From contig CM073323.1 in assembly GCA_037043015.1 (NCBI GenBank), positions 21,232,758-21,296,757 of the forward strand: DNA of 64,000 nucleotides, written 5' to 3'. The DNA comes from Bryum argenteum (taxonomy: Eukaryota > Streptophyta > Bryopsida > Bryales > Bryaceae). A program made the position numbers and the translations under genes. This document shows, in pieces, positions 58,634 through 64,000 of this stretch (position 1 is its first letter; each line of letters starts with the position of its first letter). A model generated the notes under the pieces. The model was not told the origin of the DNA. It saw nothing but the letters and a program-made list of their open reading frames with translations, and did no database searches.

Positions 58634-61078
58634 CGCTAAACCCAGTATAATCACGGATCACACCAACCCGCTCGAAATGTAGCCACTACTCAACCTGACA
58701 ATGGAAGATCTAGACCTGTTGGGTAAGATGTAGCTAGATCTGTGAATGTCTGGACACGGAAACGCGGAGAGGAACCCGAAGAGCCTGCACGGAACGTTCT
58801 GGGACTATATATTGTTTATAGTTACGATTCGTAGTTTGGTTATGGTGATGTGATTCATGAGTGGTACCAACAACGACAATGAGTCGTTTGGTTGGAAAGC
58901 GGCTTGTTTGCTGCAGTGATGGGTTGCTTTTACAATGATACTCTCACAATTGCGTTCAGAAATCGGTAGGGGGGGGGGGGGTTGCTCGTGGATATTCCGT
59001 GATTGTCAACAACCACATCCACCGACACCGCGGTGCACACGGCGATAGCATCTCGGGTCTATTTCCGCGGGGCGCTCTAATACCGTGCTGAGAAATGTAC
59101 GCATTTGAATTGGGGTTGGAATAGATAGATAAGAACTCCAGTCCTCTTACGATGTTGACGTGAATAAAGTGTCTGTTCATCTTTACAATGAGCGGGTGTC
59201 CACAAGACACAAGGCCATTGGTACAAGACAAGGTTGTACACCTAAATGTAACATTCTCAGACACCGAGCATCAAGTTCCTCGTGGAGTTGTCAAGAGGAT
59301 TTTTTCTACGAAAATTTGCAAACTTTGTTGGAGAGCATTAATAAAGGAATTGGAATTTTTTTTGAAGGTGATATGATAGGTGTCTTTTGAAATGATCAAC
59401 TTGTAGTAAGTGTATATTTGAGTTGAAAATGAAATTCTTGACCAACTGGTGGCCTTCTTGACTATAGTGTGAGCTGGCCTCTCGTGTAGGTTATGTGGGT
59501 AAGATCTTGAGTAATGGCGCCTCATAGATTGAGAAAGCATAACGTACTCTGGAAAAGATCACAAACTTTTATAAATTTCATTTTGATGGTTGAAGTTTAT
59601 ACAACTATGTCACATGGTTGAAGTTTTGATATTGATTTGCAAGTACCTAAGCTTGGAAGGTGAATATTTTGTAGGATTATGTAAACCATTTTATCAAAAC
59701 TATTGTATCACAAAGAGTTTATTACCTCTAATATATTTTATATATTTTCAAAAAAAAAAATCAAAATAATATTTGTTTTATAAATACTTTTAAGAAACTA
59801 TTTCAAAAAAAAAAAAATGTTTATTCCAAAAAGACATAACAAGACTTAATTCTAAAAGAATTTTCTTGTCCCAAAATACTCCGCTCATCTTTTTTTTAGA
59901 TTATCATTTCAATATGACTTAAAGAGACTTATTTCAGAAAGATTCTAAATATTCCAAAAAATCTTTGTATATTTTAAAAGAGACTTACAAAAACTTTGAA
60001 TACCACGTATTAACTATTTATATTACTAATTATTTTACAAAAACTCTATATTTATACATAGATTGAATATTTCCACACAAAATCTATATTTTATTTGTTT
60101 TTTCAAGACTCAATTTTTTCACAAAAATTCGATCCCAAAGACTTTAGTTTTCAACAAAACATGTGTATTTTTCTACACAGGCCATAATATTTTAGAAAGA
60201 TTATACATTTTTTCTACAAAGACTTCATTCTTTTGCAAAGGCTATGCGTACTAAATGTATTTTGAAGTAAGTCAAAGGTTATAGTTGAATTTAGGTTGGA
60301 GATTATGACGGTGGACTATAAGTTGTTTAGTCTTTGCAACCATTCAATTGGTTGGTAGATATTCTTTGAAGCGAGACAACAGTTGTGGTGTTTGAGTGGG
60401 TGAGAGCGTCACCATATTTGTGAAGAAAGCTCTTGAAAGGAAATCACAATATTTGCTCATTGAAGGGATGTTTTGAACTCGTGATTCATAAGAGGCAAAA
60501 TGTGTTTGAGGGGGAGTGAGTTATTTGGCAAAGTTAGTTAAAAACCACTATAATAAAGTTATGTTCGAGAGCAATAATAGTGGTGAGCTTGGACGCTCAA
60601 AGGTAGCCGCTTTAGTAAAATTGTTGTATTAATCGTACAATCAGAAGTTTAATACAGTTTGCAATTTGTTTCTTGTACAAATCTTTGGTCTAATAAGATC
60701 TTACTTTCAACATCTTATAAATCTTGTAAATTTCACTACAAGGAAAAAGATTAGTGGTCAAATCATCAAAATATTAATGCAACCTTGTTGAATACTCTAT
60801 CATTTTAAACTTGTTGCTACAACAGAATTTTGTTCATGTTTAGATATCATGGCAAAGTTTGTCATGAGTGCAAATGTTTGCTGATTAAATTGCCACAGAG
60901 GAAAATATTTGTTGACATGACAATCCTTGCCTGCCCTTAGTGACAATGTAAGGACCTACATGGATTTACGTTGTTTCCTACACAAACTCCTCTATTTTCT
61001 TGATTGCAATGCTTTCTCTTAAAAATGGGATGTTAAATGTTTTTGAAACTCAGGTTAGGGTTGTAGGTTGCAATCGTA
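58634..61078. other. Leader of the CASP-like gene and AT-rich spacer
   Basis: 58634-58800 is the likely leader and promoter. A run of about 12 G lies at 58971-58982. 59160-61070 is AT-rich with no supported gene; 59740-60250 is particularly rich in T and A runs. Confidence 0.5.
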
Positions 61079-61190
61079 CGTACTCGTGGCAGCACCGCTG
61101 CGCTTATTTTGTACGGGAACTTCAGCCCTTGGAACGTACTCGTGGCAGCACCGCTGCCCTTCTTTCGTACGGGAACTTCCGCCGTCCATG
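61079..61190 (+). repeat. Two tandem GC-rich 56-bp units
   Basis: CGTACTCGTGGCAGCACCGC starts at 61079 and at 61135, each followed by a GTACGGGAACTTC phrase. GC content is well above the surroundings. No gene function is evident. Confidence 0.8.
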
Positions 61191-63511
61191 GAGTAAGTGA
61201 TGACCTAATATGCATTGATTTCTCTTAAACTTGGTGGCACATTAACCACGCCCTTGATTTGAAGCTCATAAAGCAAGTGAAGACTTACAGTGCTAAGGCA
61301 CTCAACTGGAGGGCGCAAAGGCACCATAAATGCAACTGAGGAACTGAAGTGGATGGCTTAAAGGCACGTGAAATACGGCTAACGCACTTAAGTGAAGAAC
61401 TTATAGGCACCACAAATGACACTCAAGTGGAAGGCTAGAAGACACTAGAAATGCAACAAAGGCACTCAACTTAAAGTCTTCAATGCACCAAGCATGTAAC
61501 ATATGATTTTCGTCTAGGCAACACTCAAATCATATATTTAACTACTTGTGACAAACATAAAAGTGTATTAATTATGGCAGGTGTGACAAGTTCCATATGT
61601 TCATAGATTATTCACCTTTATACGTCATAAAGATCTCATAAAAGATGCTTTAAAGTGACGAGTGGTGATACACTCTACATGAAAGCATGCAAATGTTGTT
61701 GCTATTTGATGTAAAGGATGTCGTACCTATTGCTTCATAACATGAAGATTGTTGAGGCATGCGTACATATGTGGCAAACACAATTTTCTTGAATGTTCTT
61801 GATGCAATTTTTGAACTTTGTTACATTTCGCATCCGTGCACATCCATGACAACAATAATTACAATTTTACTTCTTTATCATTTTTTTGGACAAGGTTTTG
61901 TACTAGTGCAATCAGTTGTGGTGCTTTGTTTCATAGCCTATTTTCTTTTCCGGGAGACACTGCTTACGGTTCAAAGTAAGTGTAGGACAAAATCAACACT
62001 TTGGTATCAAATAAATGATTTAAAATTTGTCTTTAATATTCAATTGTTTGTATGAATGACTTTTTTTGTAATATTCAATAAAAGAGATAGTAATCTCATC
62101 ATATTTTTATGGATAAACTGTATTATACTGATTACTCAACTATCATTGATAAATTCCAACCAAAAATCAATATTCGTTATAATTTAAGTTTGTTGTGTGA
62201 ATTTCCGGAATGAATTTCCCTATATCTTGATGGGTTTAATACAATTGAGTCTAATCTTGTTATTTCAATTCCATTATTTGGTTTTAATCGTAAAATGAAA
62301 CTAAAGGAGTTTCTTGCAAGTGCTGTAGAATGGCAAGTGAGCAAAAAAAAAGTGAATCTCCATCTCTAAGTTCAAGAGTATTTCACATAAGAATTTAAGA
62401 GGGATTGCTATATCTCTAAGTTCTAGAGTATTTCACATAAGAAAAGAGGGATTGCTATAAATAAAAATAAGCTTTTGTATGCTACAACATCTCAAAGCAA
62501 CATATATAATACAAGTAGTGAAAAGAAGGCAAGTCAAGTGCTCAGGGGAGTCCACTTCACCCTTACACTTTAAAAGATTAAGAGTGAAGAGAAGGTGACA
62601 AATATGGAAGCAAATAACAAAAAAACATACAACATTGTATTAAACAATATACCTACAAATCTTCACAAAAGGTTCAAAGTCATAATGGAGGCTCACCAAA
62701 TTGTGCAATTTAATGTAATCTAATTCTGATATGAAAACCATGGAAGGTTTTTGGGTGTTTTCGGACACATACAAAGACTTATACACCTCCTAATAAAATG
62801 CCGCTTAAAAATTAACAACATATTTTGATACAAATACAAGTATCATAGTTATAGGGAAAAACATAACATTTATAGCAAAAATGAAGTTGAGATGAAGAAG
62901 CTATGATTCTTCAAAGTTTTTGCCTTCCATTCAAAATATAGAAAAACGACATTTGAAACATTTAGAGGTAAAATCACAAATTCATTTTAAAATACTACTG
63001 AAGAAATAAAATAAACTTATACACATGGTAATAAAAAGATGGTCAAGCTTCTAGCATACACTTTGGTAATCCAATTTTAGAAATACCCTTTCATTTGGTA
63101 GATCCTAAAACCAACCCCTGTAGATGAACCAATCTCCTTATTCCAAATCAAATTCACGAACACATGAGGTGCATTTACTGATTCCATAACATCAATAACA
63201 TCAATAAGTGTTAGAAATTTTAGAAATGATTTCTAGTCACTTATTTTAGTAGAATTTCCATAACAAATAATTTCTCTAATTTATGCCAACCGACAAATAG
63301 CTTCTATACTCCTTAGTATACTTTAGCAGAAAATATTTAAGTTTCAAAAAATGCCAAAAACTCAAGGCCTTTATGAGAACAATATTACTAACTCATATAA
63401 TGAAACATGTATAAGAGCAATTGAAGTAAAATTTTTACTAAGGTCAAGAAATTTCATAAAGAATGTTAATTTGTTTGTTTTTTAAGATGCCAAACTCAAT
63501 ACTCATCTACT
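61191..63511. other. AT-rich spacer with weak tandem repeats
   Basis: 61270-61490 holds a degenerate repeat built on GGCACCA(C/T)AAATGCAA and CACTCAAGTGGA(G/A)GGC phrases. At about 62340-62460 a phrase ATCTCTAAGTTC and TATTTCACATAAGAA is duplicated. No gene is supported. Confidence 0.5.
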
Positions 63512-63779
63512 TCTATAATAAAATACTGTACGGCGATCCTTCCTACCCACCAACCTACCAACCAACCTACCTATCTTCTTTCATGTTTTTTGGATTATGT
63601 AAAAAAGATAAAAAATAAAAAAATAAAAAAATAAAGTAATAATAATAAAAAAAAACAAAACAAAACACGAATATATACAAAAATAATAAACAAAATATGA
63701 GAAAATGGTAAACACGGGATAATTTCATAAAACTACCATATAAAGAGCTTTATCGTCGGGGCAACGGGTACATTGCTAG
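63512..63779 (+). mobile_element. Possible small Helitron-like element
   Basis: The left edge TCTATAATAAAATACTGTAC and right edge GGGCAACGGGTACATTGCTAG followed by T look like the 5' TC start and 3' CTAG end of plant non-autonomous Helitrons. The 268-bp interior includes a CCAACCTACC repeat and A-rich runs. The expected 3' hairpin is weak and the base before the left edge is T instead of the usual A, so the call is tentative. Confidence 0.35.
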
Positions 63780-63839
63780 TATATGTATAACAATTTCTAT
63801 GTATATTCCTAAAATTTTGGCCGTTCACAAAAAAAACCT

Positions 63840-64000
63840 AAAATGTCCCAAAATTAAAGGGGAAGAGGCAAGTTACCTCGAGAGCATGATTGACTCCCTT
63901 TAGAGTTCGTCACTCCCGCCTCCCTCCACAATTCCCACCGACGCCGCTCGGCTCGGCAAGCTTTCCCGATTGCCACCATTCTCACGGCTATGGCGAACAA
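63840..64000 (+). other. Possible leader and first codons of a gene cut by the window edge
   Basis: After AT-rich spacer the sequence turns GC-rich at about 63890 and reaches ATGGCGAACAA at 63990. This resembles the promoter/leader transition at other genes in the window; only three to four codons are visible. Confidence 0.3.

Overview
The window looks like nuclear DNA of a land plant, most likely a bryophyte (a liverwort such as Marchantia is the best guess). This rests on spliceosomal introns with GT..AG ends in almost every gene, plant-type versions of acetyl-CoA synthetase, Rab7, ANP32, TMEM33 and a CASP-like membrane protein, a plant-type tRNA-Val(AAC), and AT-rich intergenic DNA full of short inverted-repeat elements. 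The species assignment is inference; no organelle or prokaryotic features are seen.

Layout. 1-14 kb is repeat country: two or more families of TTAA-flanked elements with CCCCTAAA termini (piggyBac-like or Sola3-like), a nearly whole Tc1-type element with 29-bp inverted repeats and TA duplication (3508-5101), a second decayed Tc1-type element (6202-7470), a pogo-like MITE, a 939-bp foldback element and another TA-flanked MITE. 14.2-16.8 kb holds a GC-rich four-exon gene for a secreted protein made of three almost identical 169-residue domains that resemble the fungal hydrophobic-surface-binding protein A (HsbA/Mp1 mannoprotein) family. This is the most interesting item and a candidate gene acquired from fungi. 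17.6-19.2 kb is an intronless F-box gene, with a wrecked relative at 22.25-23.06 kb. 26.0-27.1 kb (minus) is a five-exon gene for a small J-like-domain protein. 28.9-29.7 kb is a purine-rich minisatellite.

30.5-32.5 kb is an ANP32-type acidic leucine-rich nuclear protein (+); 36.1-37.5 kb is Rab7 (+); 39.5 kb is tRNA-Val (-); 40.1-42.65 kb (-) is a RING / coiled-coil / seven-WD40 protein, a likely ubiquitin ligase; 44.6-47.4 kb (-) is a nine-exon TMEM33/Pom33-type ER membrane protein; 51.2-56.15 kb (+) is a 17-exon acetyl-CoA synthetase; 56.8-58.6 kb (-) is a three-exon CASP-like four-helix membrane protein. 58.7-64 kb is AT-rich and nearly gene-free, with a possible small Helitron-like element at 63.5-63.8 kb and possibly the first codons of a further gene at the very end.

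The host genes are unrelated housekeeping or regulatory functions (endosome traffic, chromatin, protein turnover, ER membrane shaping, acetate activation, cell-wall domain scaffolding) and do not form a pathway. All exon junctions were derived by hand from GT/AG signals, frame continuity and family similarity; each model keeps one open frame from start to stop.
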